Shown here: positions 18,212 through 27,563 of the stretch, piece by piece | Numbering within the stretch: position 1 is the stretch's first letter | Layout: the number at the start of each line of letters is the position of its first letter | Source of the DNA: Sporolactobacillus spathodeae | Lineage (GTDB): Bacteria; Bacillota; Bacilli; Bacillales; Sporolactobacillaceae | DNA: 64,000 nt | Direction of reading: 5' to 3' | Assembly (NCBI RefSeq): GCF_016908935.1 | Contig: NZ_JAFBEV010000012.1 | Span: 1-64,000, forward strand | Made by a program: the position numbers and the translations under genes | Notes under the pieces: generated by a model | The model's database searches: none | Seen by the model: only the letters and a program-made list of their open reading frames with translations | What the model was told of the DNA's origin: nothing

Positions 18212-19333
18212 GTGATTGCTTTAGAGGAAGAAACGAAGCAGCAGATTATCGGCTATTTTAATCATTTGCATGAACATCCTGAAATTAGCATGCAGGAATT
18301 TCAGACCACGAATTATCTGCAACTGCAATTGGAACAGCTCGGCTGGAACACGAAGCGATTTGCCGATTGTCCCGGTGTGATCGGCGAAATTGGCTCTGGA
18401 CGCCCGATCATTGGTTTGCGTGCCGATATGGACGCACTCTGGCAGCATGTAGGCGGCAGTTTGCGCGCCAACCATTCATGCGGGCACGATGCGCATATGG
18501 CAATGGCGCTCGGCGCCGCTCGTTTACTCCCGCGGCTGCCGCGCGCCGTAGGAACGGTACGTTTGCTTTTTCAGCCAGCGGAGGAAACAGGTGAAGGAGC
18601 GCTTGCATTCTGTGATCGCGGCGTGGCCGGTGATCTGGATTACCTGTTCGGTGTCCACCTGCGCCCGCAGCAGGAAACGCGAAACGGATTGGCGCGGCCA
18701 GCCATTTTTCATGGTGCCTGCCGGACAATCACTGGGACTATCTCCGGCCTTGAGGCTCATGCTTCTCGGCCGCACCTTGGCATAAATGCGATCGAAGCGG
18801 CGGCGATGATCGCTACTGCCCTGAACCAGATTCATCTTGACCCAATGATTTCCTATAGTGTTAAGATGACTCAGCTACACGCGGGTACGGCCGCCAATAT
18901 CATCCCGGGACAGGCTTCGTTCACGCTCGACCTGCGGGCAGAAACTAATGAAGCAATGGCCGATCTGACTGAAAAGACCCGCTGCGCAGTGCAAAACGCC
19001 ACCGCATGTTCTGGCGCAACCGTCACATTAACTGTACCGGAAGGAAGCCCGGCGTCCGCTGCCTCAGTAGATGCAATGACGATTATGACAGAAGCAATAC
19101 GGGAAGAGCTCGGCAATGAATGCTGCAAGCCGCCGCTTCCAAGCAGTGGTGGTGATGATTTCAATCATTATGCCAGACGATTTCCCAAGCTCAAAACAAC
19201 GATGCTCGCGCTTGGCTGCGATCTGACACCTGGTCTGCACCATCCACAGATGCAATTTAACCACGATGCAATTTTTGATGGTGTACGTATTCTGACTACC
19301 GCCATATTGCTGGCTCTTAAAAAAAGCGAGTGA
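18212..19333 (+). CDS. M20-family amidohydrolase (AmhX/aminoacylase-like)
   Basis: A 373-residue metallo-amidohydrolase of the M20D group. Metal and catalytic motifs are LRADMDALW (~71-79), NHSCGHDAHMAMALGAA (~86-102), LLFQPAEETGEGA and, near the end, GGDDFNHYARRFP and LHHPQMQFNHDAIFDG. A dimerisation domain lies between (GTISGLEAHASRPHLGINAI). Relatives hydrolyse N-acyl or amide-linked amino acids, including auxin conjugates and, in B. subtilis AmhX, amides of unknown origin. GTG at 18212 has a strong GGAGGAGG 7 nt upstream. It is monocistronic. Substrate not inferable. Confidence 0.85.
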   Translation: MIALEEETKQQIIGYFNHLHEHPEISMQEFQTTNYLQLQLEQLGWNTKRFADCPGVIGEIGSGRPIIGLRADMDALWQHVGGSLRANHSCGHDAHMAMALGAARLLPRLPRAVGTVRLLFQPAEETGEGALAFCDRGVAGDLDYLFGVHLRPQQETRNGLARPAIFHGACRTITGTISGLEAHASRPHLGINAIEAAAMIATALNQIHLDPMISYSVKMTQLHAGTAANIIPGQASFTLDLRAETNEAMADLTEKTRCAVQNATACSGATVTLTVPEGSPASAASVDAMTIMTEAIREELGNECCKPPLPSSGGDDFNHYARRFPKLKTTMLALGCDLTPGLHHPQMQFNHDAIFDGVRILTTAILLALKKSE

Positions 19334-19379
19334 GCACATGGCGCATAGATAGACAAAAACAATAACCAAAATACAAGAA

Positions 19380-19421
19380 GAGATAGTGATTTCAGTCAGC
19401 CATTTGCTGCATCACTATCTC
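19380..19421. terminator. Hairpin after the amidohydrolase gene
   Basis: A perfect 11 bp stem (GAGATAGTGAT/ATCACTATCTC) with a 20 nt loop, between convergent genes. No clear T-run follows, so it may act as an mRNA end stabiliser rather than a strong terminator. Confidence 0.5.
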
Positions 19422-19464
19422 CCTTCTATTATCTATTTCATTTCTGAAAACACTTCGGTCATCG

Positions 19465-19530
19465 GTGAGTCGCTCAAAATTCAAGAGTCGCTCCGAATCC
19501 CGAAAAGTAGCTCCACACTTGTGCAGCATC
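19465..19530. repeat. Short degenerate repeats, GTCGCTC-type
   Basis: Three imperfect units share the core AGTCGCTC or AGTAGCTC (GAGTCGCTCAAAATTC, GAGTCGCTCCGAATCC, AGTAGCTCCACAC). They resemble the GTTGCTCC/GTCACTCC units at 42.2-42.4 kb. Confidence 0.45.
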
Positions 19531-19545
19531 ATGCAATGTCTCGTG

Positions 19546-19962
19546 CTAATCAACGAAAATGATCGACTCATTGACTTGAATCCGTGGATGAAGAGCCTGC
19601 AGTACTGGGCAATTCTGCGGAATCTCCAGAAACGTTTGACGTATGGCTTCACGATTTTGCATTTGCGCCTTTAAGTAAAGCAGGACATTAATTTGCGAAA
19701 TCGGATTTGGATAATAGGGATCTTCTTCATAGTCAAAAATCACGCGATGCATGCGGCACACAATCTGCCTTTGCTCGAGCAAGGTCTCAAGTGTATACAC
19801 GGTGCAGGCAGCCGCGGATGCCGCAATCAGCTGAACCGGAGAAAAGCCGGCATTTCTACCAAGCAGCCAATTGCCATTTTCATGGACGAGTTCAATTGTT
19901 TCAGATCGTTGAATCAGTTCCAAATAAACTCCCTCTTCTCTAGTAAAAATCTTCTCTATCAA
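19546..19962 (-). CDS. OsmC/Ohr family protein
   Basis: A 138-residue small protein. The segment GRNAGFSPVQLIAASAAACTVYTLETLLEQRQI matches the OsmC pattern in which a cysteine lies in the central helix, and NCPVLQALHP near the C-terminus carries the second OsmC-type cysteine. OsmC proteins use two cysteines to reduce organic hydroperoxides; family members of this size also include redox-disulphide regulators. Both cysteines are present (C53 in AAACTVY and one in NCPVLQ), so peroxidase activity is plausible. It is monocistronic on the minus strand and has no visible partner. Confidence 0.75.
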   Translation of the reverse strand: MIEKIFTREEGVYLELIQRSETIELVHENGNWLLGRNAGFSPVQLIAASAAACTVYTLETLLEQRQIVCRMHRVIFDYEEDPYYPNPISQINVLLYLKAQMQNREAIRQTFLEIPQNCPVLQALHPRIQVNESIIFVD

Positions 19963-20049
19963 CTATATGAACAGGCCTGCTCGAATATGTTCTTAAGCGC
20001 GTACGTTCTCGGACCCCGATTAATCTTTAGTATATAAGTGCACGAAAAA

Positions 20050-20085
20050 AGCGGGACCAATCGACAAGTGTCGTTTGGTCCCGCT
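20050..20085 (-). terminator. Terminator of the dCache chemoreceptor gene
   Basis: Stem AGCGGGACCAA/TTGGTCCCGCT, followed on the minus strand by TTTTTTCGTG. It lies 40 nt beyond the chemoreceptor stop. Confidence 0.9.
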
Positions 20086-20126
20086 CATTGATACCTTAAA
20101 TTCTGCCAATTTTCGGCAATGTTTTT

Positions 20127-22127
20127 TTATTTTTCTTTTTTCATCTCGAATTGATTGACGATTTGCCGAAGTTCATCAGCCATGGAAGAGAGCTGTGTCG
20201 CATTATTAGCGATTTCCTCCATTGAAGCGGACTGTTCCTCAGCTGCCGCTGAAACATTTTCAGTCAGCGAGCTTGTCTTCTCTGAAAGTTGCGCGATGTG
20301 TTCAATCGTCCCAACAATTTGGCTGATTTCATCAGCGATCTTTTTGATTGATCCTGTCATTTGCCCTGTAGACTTCACGGCAAGCGACACTGTATTTTCA
20401 ATTGCAGTGAAAGATTCGCCTGCCTGATCGGCGACCTGCATGCCCTTCTTCACTTCATGATCACTCGTTTCAATCGAAGCCGACAATTCATGCAGCTTTG
20501 CAAAGACCGTCTCCTCAACCTCCATAATCTGGCGGGTCGATCCTGCCGACTGCTCAGACAATTTGCGAATTTCTTCAGCGACAACCGCAAAGCCTTTTCC
20601 ATGTTCGCCGGCGCGGGCTGCTTCAATCGCGGCATTGAGTGCCAGAAGATGCGTTTGTCCGGCAACATCGCTGATCATCTGGTTAGTCTCATCAATCAGT
20701 TGCATTTGCGTCACAAGATCATCGAGCGATTGATTCACCTGGTCGTTTGTTGTACGAATGGTTTTAATCTGGCCAATGAGTTGCCCGAGTGATTGCTTAC
20801 CGCTTGCAACTTTCGTGATCGCATCCGATGATTCAGACTCGAGCACATTCGTCTGTCCTTTCAAACTTGCTATTTCTTTATTAATTATCTCAGCGTTTTT
20901 CTGCGATTGACTGACTTCCTGGGCTTGATCCTGGGCGTCAATCGCTATTTCCTGAATAGCATGCGCGACTTCGTCAGCTGTTGCTTTATTTTCTTCGGTT
21001 GAAGCAGTCAGTTCTTCAGACGACGCGGCAAGCGCGGCGGACTTTTCATCGACATGAGTGAGCACGTGTTGCAGCTCATCGATCATCCGATTGAAACCCT
21101 CACCGAGGTGTTCGAATTCTTGGAAACTATGAACATTTGCCCGCGACGTCAACTTCTTTTGCTCAACATCTTTGGCAACATTGATTAACTGCCGAATCGG
21201 ACGAATTAGGAACAAAACACCAAAAAGCGCAATAAAGAAAGCAATCAAAGTCGTGATTAAGGTGATTACAAATGTTTTAACTAAAATCGCACGTGTCGAA
21301 TTTTCTATATCTATACTTGCCATTGAGCCAACAACTTTCCAACCCGTTACCTGGTTGGTATCGAAGGCATCATGGAAAGCAAGCCCCTTATAAACGCCGT
21401 CAGCCATTCCTTTTGATACGCCTAACCTCTGTATCAAATTTTTATTGGTTGATTGCGCACCTGCGTTGAGTAGCGGATGCGCGATAATGGTGCCTGACCT
21501 TGTCAAAATAAAGCTGTAGCCATGCTGCCCGATTTCCACTTTTTTGACCATATTTTTTAGCGCGTCCAACTTTAAGTCAATACCGACAACACCCTTACCA
21601 TCGGCTGTTGTCATCGAGAGCGTCACAACCGTTTTCTTCAGTATAATGGACCGATAAGGATCGGTAACAGTCAATTGATTCGGATGCCTCATTGCGGCTT
21701 GATACCAAGGCCTCTCTCGTGGATCAAGAGTCGCTGTTCGATCCTTTGGCTGCGGCTCATTAATAAAAATCCCTTTATTCGTCCCAATATAAACTTGCGC
21801 GGAGCTATTATCCGAATCCTTCTGAGACAAAAGAACAGAAGTAGCCGTATTGTATTTCCCTGTATTTACGGATTGTGCGGAAATATGTTTGGCCAAATAT
21901 GTAAGGCGTGCTTCTTCTTTAAGCATGTCCTGAGACAAATTCTCATTCAACAGTTTGACGCTAATTTCTGCACTGTTGGCCATTTGATTCTTCAGGGCAT
22001 TTTCGGAATTGATATAAGACATAAGACCTACAATCGTTGCTGGCAAAAGCGTAAAAAGCAGGATTGAGACAATCAATACCCTTTTAAGCGAAAGACTTTT
22101 TCTTTTTTTCTTTTTGCTTTCTTTCAA
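20127..22127 (-). CDS. Methyl-accepting chemotaxis protein with dCache sensor
   Basis: A 666-residue transmembrane chemoreceptor. A Lys-rich N-terminus precedes TM1 (~16-36). The extracellular domain (~37-280) has dCache features: [19 protein letters not shown] and [12 protein letters not shown], which resemble the dCache_1AA amino-acid-binding motif (Arg, Trp-Tyr, Tyr, Asp). TM2 (~284-306) is followed by HAMP and a long coiled coil with the hairpin tip [41 protein letters not shown] (here read as [15 protein letters not shown] onward). Methylation-type Glu/Gln sites flank the tip. The start is TTG at 22127 with GGTGATT upstream. A SigD-like promoter lies 45-70 bp upstream. The ligand is probably an amino acid, by motif only. 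Confidence 0.92.
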   Translation of the reverse strand: MKESKKKKRKSLSLKRVLIVSILLFTLLPATIVGLMSYINSENALKNQMANSAEISVKLLNENLSQDMLKEEARLTYLAKHISAQSVNTGKYNTATSVLLSQKDSDNSSAQVYIGTNKGIFINEPQPKDRTATLDPRERPWYQAAMRHPNQLTVTDPYRSIILKKTVVTLSMTTADGKGVVGIDLKLDALKNMVKKVEIGQHGYSFILTRSGTIIAHPLLNAGAQSTNKNLIQRLGVSKGMADGVYKGLAFHDAFDTNQVTGWKVVGSMASIDIENSTRAILVKTFVITLITTLIAFFIALFGVLFLIRPIRQLINVAKDVEQKKLTSRANVHSFQEFEHLGEGFNRMIDELQHVLTHVDEKSAALAASSEELTASTEENKATADEVAHAIQEIAIDAQDQAQEVSQSQKNAEIINKEIASLKGQTNVLESESSDAITKVASGKQSLGQLIGQIKTIRTTNDQVNQSLDDLVTQMQLIDETNQMISDVAGQTHLLALNAAIEAARAGEHGKGFAVVAEEIRKLSEQSAGSTRQIMEVEETVFAKLHELSASIETSDHEVKKGMQVADQAGESFTAIENTVSLAVKSTGQMTGSIKKIADEISQIVGTIEHIAQLSEKTSSLTENVSAAAEEQSASMEEIANNATQLSSMADELRQIVNQFEMKKEK

Positions 22128-22169
22128 GTCGAATCACCAATTTTCTTTTCATCTATAAATCTAAACCAT

Positions 22170-22196
22170 TTATCGGTATTTATTAAGGCAAGATTA
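22170..22196 (-). promoter_or_regulatory. SigD-like promoter for the dCache chemoreceptor
   Basis: On the minus strand TAAT, a 15 bp spacer, then ACCGATAA, close to the Bacillus SigD consensus TAAA-N15-GCCGATAT, 43 bp from the start codon. Confidence 0.6.
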
Positions 22197-22448
22197 AGCA
22201 GCATATCAAACGATTAATAAATTTATTGTTACCGAATTGTTAACTTTTTAATTTGGTGGTATTATAGTCTCAAGTTCTTTGTTCCTATTATTTTCCATCT
22301 TTTTAATATTTTACAGTCTAGAGGATGTAACCATGTTAGCTTCTGCTTCCCCGTTTTTCCTCACTTGTCCACAAAATGCATCACTCTCTTCAATCAAACG
22401 ATGACTCAACTGACGTGTTTCAAAACTTGTTCAGAGGTGACTGGTCCG

Positions 22449-23027
22449 ATGAAGTATTCTGAGATAGCCTTTCCTGAAATTTGTCAAAACGGCGCTGTCT
22501 ATGACTTTCTTTACAAGCGTTATCAAAAATTATTTTACGGGCTAATTGTAAAGCGCTTTCAAAATTATGACTTTCTGTTCGAGTTTGATATTCACTGTAT
22601 GTATCAGCAAGCTCGGGAAACATTGCACATCGTTGATGATATTTTTCAAGTTGACATGCAATCAGACCCAAAAAAGGCTGAGAGTGCCTTTCGCAAATAT
22701 TTGCGTAAACTGGCTGGTATTGCAATGGACATTTATATTGAAAAGCGTAGCGAAACACGTGGGCAAATCATTCATGAGCGGCGCGTCTCTCCTACTTGTC
22801 TGCCTGTGCGATTAATCAATCATAAACGTGACGGCGTAGCGATGAAATCAATGTTATCGCCTGTAGAGTATGAATGTTACCACCTAACCCGTACATTTAA
22901 AATGTCTGAACAGGAAGCAGCTGTATTCCTCGGTATCACGCTTGAAAAAGTTCAAGCGAGAAAGGAACGGATCAGCAAAAAAATAGCATGGGAGTGGATG
23001 CAACTCTACCTAGATGAGGACGAATAG
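22449..23027 (+). CDS. Putative sigma-70-like RNA polymerase factor
   Basis: A 192-residue cytoplasmic protein I recognise only by shape. The N-terminal half (VYDFLYKRYQKLFYGLIVKRF, then DIHCMYQQARETLHIVDDIF) looks like a divergent sigma region 2. The C-terminal ~50 residues (LSPVEYECYHLTRTFKMSE, then QEAAVFLGITLEKVQARKER) read as a region 4 helix-turn-helix. Size fits SigH/ComX-like or phage-type factors. ATG at 22449 has AGAGGTGA 8 nt upstream. It lies between two chemoreceptor genes and has no obvious anti-sigma partner. It could instead be a HTH regulator of unrelated family; a structural search would decide. Confidence 0.5.
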   Translation: MKYSEIAFPEICQNGAVYDFLYKRYQKLFYGLIVKRFQNYDFLFEFDIHCMYQQARETLHIVDDIFQVDMQSDPKKAESAFRKYLRKLAGIAMDIYIEKRSETRGQIIHERRVSPTCLPVRLINHKRDGVAMKSMLSPVEYECYHLTRTFKMSEQEAAVFLGITLEKVQARKERISKKIAWEWMQLYLDEDE

Positions 23028-23149
23028 GTGTCTCCTCTTTTCACCGTGATACGTTATTCTATAGGAATACGTTTTCTCCAAGGCTTGAATGCCTCAAAAA
23101 GCCGCTTTTATCTATGGATCCTTTATAGCCCGTTGTTGTTTTCAATCAT

Positions 23150-23235
23150 TTATTTGCCATGTGTTCGCTTGCCGCGGGCATCTCGCGCATTTTTTTCAGG
23201 AAAATCAACATTAAAATTTAACAGCGCCCTATCTT
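23150..23235 (+). repeat. Decayed, internally deleted dispersed element
   Basis: TTCGCTTGCCGCGGGCATCT joins directly to TCGCGCATTTTTTTCAGG, so the hairpin core is deleted; the tail AAAATCAACATTAAA matches the copy at 6.95 kb. The rest of 23028-23338 holds the SigD-like promoter; the ORF spanning it is not credible. Confidence 0.65.
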
Positions 23236-23256
23236 TAGAAAATGCTGAAAAACAAT

Positions 23257-23284
23257 TAAAGAAGATTAGGCCGAGCGCCGATAA
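23257..23284 (+). promoter_or_regulatory. SigD-like promoter for the second chemoreceptor
   Basis: TAAA (23257-23260), 16 bp, GCCGATAA (23277-23284), 54 bp before the start codon. This differs from the SigD -10 consensus GCCGATAT in one position. Confidence 0.65.
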
Positions 23285-23338
23285 AACTGTTGGCAGTAGC
23301 TTTTCATCGCATCTGATTATCATAGAGGAGACATCATT

Positions 23339-24700
23339 ATGAAAGCGATTAATAAATCATTAGAATCTGTGCTCGCATTCACGGCCAAAATACATATTCG
23401 AGCGCTTTTTATCCCCCTCATCATTCTCGTTTTTCTTATTCCGAATATTTTTGTTTTTTTCACGATTTACCGAGGCATCGAAAAACTGTGCCAAACGAAG
23501 CTGCACCTCAGCCAGGCCGGTATTAATGCCATCGCCTTTCCAATCATCGGCAATGTCGCTTTGATTGCTTTGATCTCGATCATCGTGGTCATTGTCTGTA
23601 TTTGGTTTGCCGTACAAATTATTTTTCTTTCGCCAATGGCTCACTTTAACGAACATATGAAAGCAATCAGTCAGCGCATGCTGACGGGAAAGCTGAAAAA
23701 GACCGATGCAACCAATAAAGAATTTCAACTGTTGAAAAATAGTCTGGAAGAAATGACGCAATCGCTTCGATCAATTATTGACACAATTTCAGAGAAATCA
23801 AGAAACGTATCGACGTCTTCCCAAGAACTAACTGCCACTGCAGAAGAAAATAAAGCAGTCAGCGATGAAATCACGGGTTCCCTGCAGGCCGTAGCAGCGG
23901 GGGCTGTCGAACAATTGGAACGCGTCAACGGAGCAAGCCGAGAAACTGAAGAAATCACAAAGGCAATCGCTTCGATTACCATGCAGACCATCCAGCTCGC
24001 AAGTGCCGCTGGCGAATCCGCTCAATCGGTAACCAAAGGTCAAGAAAATATGCATCTGGCTACCGATCGGATGAACAAAATAAAGGGCACTGTCACTAAA
24101 TTATCTGGATTGGTTTCAAATTTGAGTAATCAAACAAACGAAATCAACAAGATTATCCGAGCGATTAATGAAATTGCCGATCAAACTCAGATTCTTTCCT
24201 TTAATGCAGCGATTGAGGCAGCACGCGCCGGAGAACAAGGACGTGGTTTCGCAGTTGTTGCCGAGGAAATCCGTAAACTGGCTGATCAATCGGCCGACTC
24301 CGCGCAGCAAGTGCACCAGATCGTGACAAAAATCCAGGATGAAACGCATCAGGTCGTCGATTCGATGCAGATCGGGGTTACTGAAGTGGACCAAGGTATG
24401 GAAGCTGTGCAATTAACCGATCAGTCTTTCAAACAGGTTGAAGACTATTTTCATTCGATCAAGCAGCAAATTGACTCTGTCGATAGTGACGTCAATAAGA
24501 TTTCGATTTCTTCCTTTAAAGTCGCTTCAACTTATCAAGCGCTCGAAGCGTCTGCCCATCAAACATCATCTAAGACGCAAGCCATTTCCGCCGCAACTGA
24601 AGAACAGGCCGGGGCCGTGGAAGAAGTGGCAAATAGTGCAACTGCTCTAGCGATCATCGCAGAAGATCTGAACAAACTCGTGACCTCTTTCAAAGTTTAA
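23339..24700 (+). CDS. Methyl-accepting chemotaxis protein with minimal periplasmic loop
   Basis: A 453-residue chemoreceptor. TM1 (~21-44) and TM2 (~66-92) are separated by only ~20-25 residues, so there is no extracellular ligand domain. A HAMP-like segment (~93-145) leads into the signalling domain, whose tip reads [20 protein letters not shown] followed by [20 protein letters not shown]. Adaptation-type helices flank it and the end is [20 protein letters not shown]. Such receptors sense via the membrane, cytoplasmic cues or partner proteins. ATG at 23339 has AGAGGAGA about 10 nt upstream. It is preceded by a SigD-like promoter and probably belongs to the motility regulon with the dCache receptor. 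Confidence 0.9.
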   Translation: MKAINKSLESVLAFTAKIHIRALFIPLIILVFLIPNIFVFFTIYRGIEKLCQTKLHLSQAGINAIAFPIIGNVALIALISIIVVIVCIWFAVQIIFLSPMAHFNEHMKAISQRMLTGKLKKTDATNKEFQLLKNSLEEMTQSLRSIIDTISEKSRNVSTSSQELTATAEENKAVSDEITGSLQAVAAGAVEQLERVNGASRETEEITKAIASITMQTIQLASAAGESAQSVTKGQENMHLATDRMNKIKGTVTKLSGLVSNLSNQTNEINKIIRAINEIADQTQILSFNAAIEAARAGEQGRGFAVVAEEIRKLADQSADSAQQVHQIVTKIQDETHQVVDSMQIGVTEVDQGMEAVQLTDQSFKQVEDYFHSIKQQIDSVDSDVNKISISSFKVASTYQALEASAHQTSSKTQAISAATEEQAGAVEEVANSATALAIIAEDLNKLVTSFKV

Positions 24701-24744
24701 TCGAGTCAAACAGATACTAATAGGAAAAAGCACGTTGTCTAAAC

Positions 24745-24822
24745 ATAGAAAAAAAGGACGGGAACCTCTGCTGTATCCGCAGGGGTTCCCGTCCTGGACG
24801 CGGCAAGCGAGCCCCTAAGTAC
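24745..24822 (-). repeat. Partial dispersed element in reverse orientation with strong hairpin
   Basis: A near-perfect stem AGGACGGGAACC...GGTTCCCGTCCT (24756-24798) is followed by GGACGCGGCAAGCGAGCC, the reverse complement of the element's GGCTCGCTTGCCGCG. It is the only copy I see inverted relative to the others. Read on the minus strand the hairpin is followed by a T-run, so it could stop antisense transcripts. Confidence 0.75.
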
Positions 24823-24887
24823 CTTGCCAGTAATAAGGATCAAGTTCATTTTTGAACGCGAAAAAGAAATCAATTTGTCGCACAGTA

Positions 24888-24917
24888 TTGAACAGTTGCT
24901 CACCATTCCAGTATAAT
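24888..24917 (+). promoter_or_regulatory. SigA-type promoter for the LCP gene
   Basis: TTGAAC (24888-24893), 18 bp, TATAAT (24912-24917), giving a ~120 nt leader. Nothing structured was recognised in the leader. Confidence 0.55.
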
Positions 24918-25044
24918 AGTCCTGTATTGGTTCAACCTAAAAAAAAGAATAGAGTAATACTTAGCTGTCCCTATCTTTTGTACATAACTTCTTTAGGGAT
25001 TTTATCCGAACAAGCATCCGGGCAGCCAAGAGAAGGAGCGGATT

Positions 25045-26055
25045 ATGGTTAACGAAAACACGCCAAGTCGCCGTGCGTTCCGAAAGACAAAGAAAAAGCA
25101 CCGCGTTCTGCGCTACGTTTTACTCTCGCTGCTAATTATTATTCTTGCAGCAGCTATCGCCGGATTTTATAAATGGCATCAGCTGAATCCGGAAAATCAC
25201 TTCGCCCATCTGTCAGCGATCGGCGGCTCGTCAAACAGTCATTATAAACAAAAAGCAGGGACATTCAACGCCCTGCTGATCGGTTCCGATGCCCGCCCAG
25301 GCGATACGGCTAGCCATACGGATTCGATGGTTCTGATTCATGCCGATCTAAAAAAACATACGTACAATATGCTCAGCATTCCTCGTGATACACGCGTCTA
25401 TATGGACGGCTATGGCTACACGAAGCTGACCAGTGTCCAATACGTGGCTCAGTCTGCGCATGGCACAAAAGCTGGGATTGTTGAAGCTGTTAAGGCTATT
25501 TCCCGACTGACCGGCGTACCGATCAACTACTATGCGGAAACGAACTATTGGGGTCTGCAAGACATGGTGAACGCGATTGGCGGGATTGACATGAATCTGC
25601 CGTTCCAAGTCAAGCTAACGCACGCATGGCACGCGCGTAACCAGGGTAAAGTTTTTGCAGCCGGTGTCCACCATTTTAATGGTGAAATGGTTTCTGAAGT
25701 GACGCACGAGCGCTATTCGCTTCCGGGTACCGATTATGGTCGTCAACAATTGCAGCAAGCCGCGCTTGTCGGCATCGCCAAGAAAATGATGCAGCCGCAA
25801 AACGTCACACGGTTCCCTGCCCTCTCCAAATCGATGTCCAAGTTCCTTATCGCGACCAATATGACGACGGATGACATGGTCAGCATTGGTCTCGGCGTGA
25901 AAGGCGATTTCCATCCGGAAACGCAATTTAAATACCGCCAAGTAAAAGGTAACGGAGCTAAGATGTATGACGATATACTGAAAGCGAAAAACGATCAAAT
26001 TATTCTCGCACCTGATCAATTGCAAAATGTTATTAAAAACTATTTCACCAATTAA
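25045..26055 (+). CDS. LytR-CpsA-Psr (LCP) family protein
   Basis: A 336-residue type II membrane protein: a basic cytoplasmic tail (RRAFRKTKKKHR), one TM segment (~24-46) and an extracellular LCP domain. LCP motifs are FNALLIGSDARPGDTASHTDSM (first strand with Arg and Asp for pyrophosphate/metal), MLSIPRDTRVYMDGYG, AIGGIDMNLPF and HERYSLPGTDYGRQQLQQ. LCP proteins ligate teichoic acid or polysaccharide from undecaprenyl-pyrophosphate carriers to peptidoglycan. ATG at 25045 follows AAGGAG by 8 nt. It is monocistronic with its own promoter and terminator. Which polymer it attaches is unknown; the polysaccharide genes at 2.6-6.9 kb are a candidate source. Confidence 0.92.
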   Translation: MVNENTPSRRAFRKTKKKHRVLRYVLLSLLIIILAAAIAGFYKWHQLNPENHFAHLSAIGGSSNSHYKQKAGTFNALLIGSDARPGDTASHTDSMVLIHADLKKHTYNMLSIPRDTRVYMDGYGYTKLTSVQYVAQSAHGTKAGIVEAVKAISRLTGVPINYYAETNYWGLQDMVNAIGGIDMNLPFQVKLTHAWHARNQGKVFAAGVHHFNGEMVSEVTHERYSLPGTDYGRQQLQQAALVGIAKKMMQPQNVTRFPALSKSMSKFLIATNMTTDDMVSIGLGVKGDFHPETQFKYRQVKGNGAKMYDDILKAKNDQIILAPDQLQNVIKNYFTN

Positions 26056-26067
26056 GACCTTTGATAG

Positions 26068-26108
26068 AAAAAGGACCGAAGCGTTCACATGACGCTTCGG
26101 TCCTTTTT
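26068..26108. terminator. Bidirectional terminator after the LCP gene
   Basis: A perfect 17 bp stem AAAAAGGACCGAAGCGT/ACGCTTCGGTCCTTTTT with a 7 nt loop, located between convergent genes. Confidence 0.95.
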
Positions 26109-26138
26109 TTGCTAGAAAGAAACACTTGGGGAATAGCC

Positions 26139-26363
26139 TCAAGACAGTTTCCATCCATTGAGTAGTTCAGAAAGACTCTGCTCAATCTCAGCCAATTTTT
26201 TCATATCCGCTTCATGGCGCTGATTAAAATCGTCATTGCTCCGTTCCAAACGATCAATTTCGTGACGGACTTGAATCAATTCTTGTTCTAGGTCCGCCTC
26301 TTTCTGGTATAACTTTGTCAATTCTGCCTGCGCGTCACTGCTGCGATTCTTTTTGGCCATCAT
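26139..26363 (-). CDS. Small coiled-coil protein of unknown function
   Basis: A 74-residue, highly charged protein predicted to be almost entirely helical. Heptad-like patterning runs through AELTKLYQKEADLEQELIQV and RHEIDRLERSNDDF to MKKLAEIEQSLSELL. I recognise no family; it superficially resembles SlyX-like or other short coiled coils. AAGGGGG lies 5 nt before ATG 26363 and 8 nt before ATG 26360, so the start is one of these two. A longer in-frame start at 26447 would add a Cys-rich leader with no ribosome site. It shares a bidirectional terminator with the LCP gene and is monocistronic. Confidence 0.65.
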   Translation of the reverse strand: MMAKKNRSSDAQAELTKLYQKEADLEQELIQVRHEIDRLERSNDDFNQRHEADMKKLAEIEQSLSELLNGWKLS

Positions 26364-26540
26364 TGTGACCCCCTTTTCAATCAGGTTGAATCTATCTTTT
26401 TCCCTTTGCCTGTAAAAACAAGGGGAAATACATTCGCAGAATATCAAAAGATATCCGAATATATTCCCCCGAGTCCGTGCCGTCTCATTTGTATCTATTT
26501 TAAATATACCATAGGCTGTTTACCATTGTTGCTACTTAAG

Positions 26541-26805
26541 TACTAGAAAAAGTTGGTTTTGCCAAGTTCTTTTTTGATCAATTGCGCTCCGGTCGCTTGC
26601 TTGCCGCGGGCGCACCGCGAGCCTCCTCAAACAATCAAATATCTGCGGGGTCTCGCTGGCACGCTGGTCCCGCAGGCGTCTCGCGCCTCCGCTGCATTTT
26701 CGCTCAAAATCATATACATTCTTAAATGGCTTGAAAAGCTTGGTTTTACAAAGTCATTTTTTGAATCAATTGCGCTCCGGTCGCTCGCTTGCCTATGCGC
26801 GCTAA
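26541..26805 (+). repeat. Dispersed element, one full and one truncated copy
   Basis: A full copy (AAAAAGTTGG, TTGATCAATTGCGCTCCGG, TTGCCGCGGGCGCACCGCG, TCTGCGGGGTCTCGCTGGCA, CCCGCAGGCGTCTCGCGCC) is followed by a second start (AAAAGCTTGG, TTGAATCAATTGCGCTCCGG) that breaks off at GCTTGCC. The rest of 26364-26822 is AT-rich with no gene seen. Confidence 0.85.
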
Positions 26806-26822
26806 TTCACTGGCGAAGACGA

Positions 26823-27563
26823 TTAAAACTCAGAAGCGAGAAGTCCCACATATTCCTTAAGCGCGGTGAACGTCACATCTCCGGATGACGGAACAAATTG
26901 ACCCGGATAGAGTGCGAGTTGGCGACTCACCAGATAGTCTGTCGGATAAGGCTGCACGTGAATGCCGACTTTATCGAAATTCAGAACCGCACGCGGCATA
27001 TGAAAAGCGGATGTGACAAGAATGGGCTGTTTTAGATGGTGCGCGTCAATAATTTTCTTCGAGTTAATCGCGTTCGTGCGTGTTGTGATGCTTTTATCCT
27101 CAATTAAAATTTTATTTGGTGGAACGCCGAGCGCGATCAGCTGCCGACGACCAATTCGCGCTTCCACCCCGCTGTCCGGATAAACTTTTCCACCTGACAA
27201 AAGAACTGGCAAATGCGTCCCCTTGTACAGACGATAAGTCGTCAACAGTCGATTGGCCGCGTCGCCGGAAAGCTGGCCGCGACCATTCATATCCGGCGTG
27301 CCTAGTGTTGCCCCGCCACCAAGCATAAGAATCACATCACCATGTGGCTGTGCAGGCAACGTGTAGCGCGTTTCCAGCGGATGAATGAGCAAAATACCAG
27401 TAAGCGGCAGGCAGAGTACATAGATGAAAATGCACAGACCGCCTGTCCAACGCCATGCTTTATTTCGGCGGCGTACTAGGCCGATAGTCAAAAGCATCAG
27501 CAGTGTGACGATTAATCCGGGCGGTAAAAGAAAACCGTAAATAAATTTGATAATGTATTCCAT
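26823..27563 (-). CDS. YdcF/SanA-type DUF218 membrane protein
   Basis: A 246-residue protein with two N-terminal TM segments (~5-28, ~36-58) and a DUF218 domain. The domain shows DVILMLGGGATLGTPDMNGR, LLTTYRLYKGTHLPVLLSGG, the segment EARIGRRQLIALGVPPNKIL and SITTRTNAINSKKI, matching the ElyC/SanA/YdcF group. These are linked to envelope integrity or lipid-carrier metabolism, without a settled enzymatic role. ATG at 27563 has TGGAGA 6 nt upstream; the in-frame start at 27575 is poorly placed. It is a single gene flanked by repeat-rich spacers. Confidence 0.85.
   Translation of the reverse strand: MEYIIKFIYGFLLPPGLIVTLLMLLTIGLVRRRNKAWRWTGGLCIFIYVLCLPLTGILLIHPLETRYTLPAQPHGDVILMLGGGATLGTPDMNGRGQLSGDAANRLLTTYRLYKGTHLPVLLSGGKVYPDSGVEARIGRRQLIALGVPPNKILIEDKSITTRTNAINSKKIIDAHHLKQPILVTSAFHMPRAVLNFDKVGIHVQPYPTDYLVSRQLALYPGQFVPSSGDVTFTALKEYVGLLASEF

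Noticed and set aside
22548-22563. CcpA cre-like sequence TGTAAAGCGCTTTCA
   Set aside because: It lies inside the sigma-like coding region and does not fit the consensus spacing.
23028-23342. 104-codon frame between the sigma-like gene and the second chemoreceptor
   Set aside because: It crosses a decayed dispersed element and the SigD-like promoter and has no ribosome binding site.
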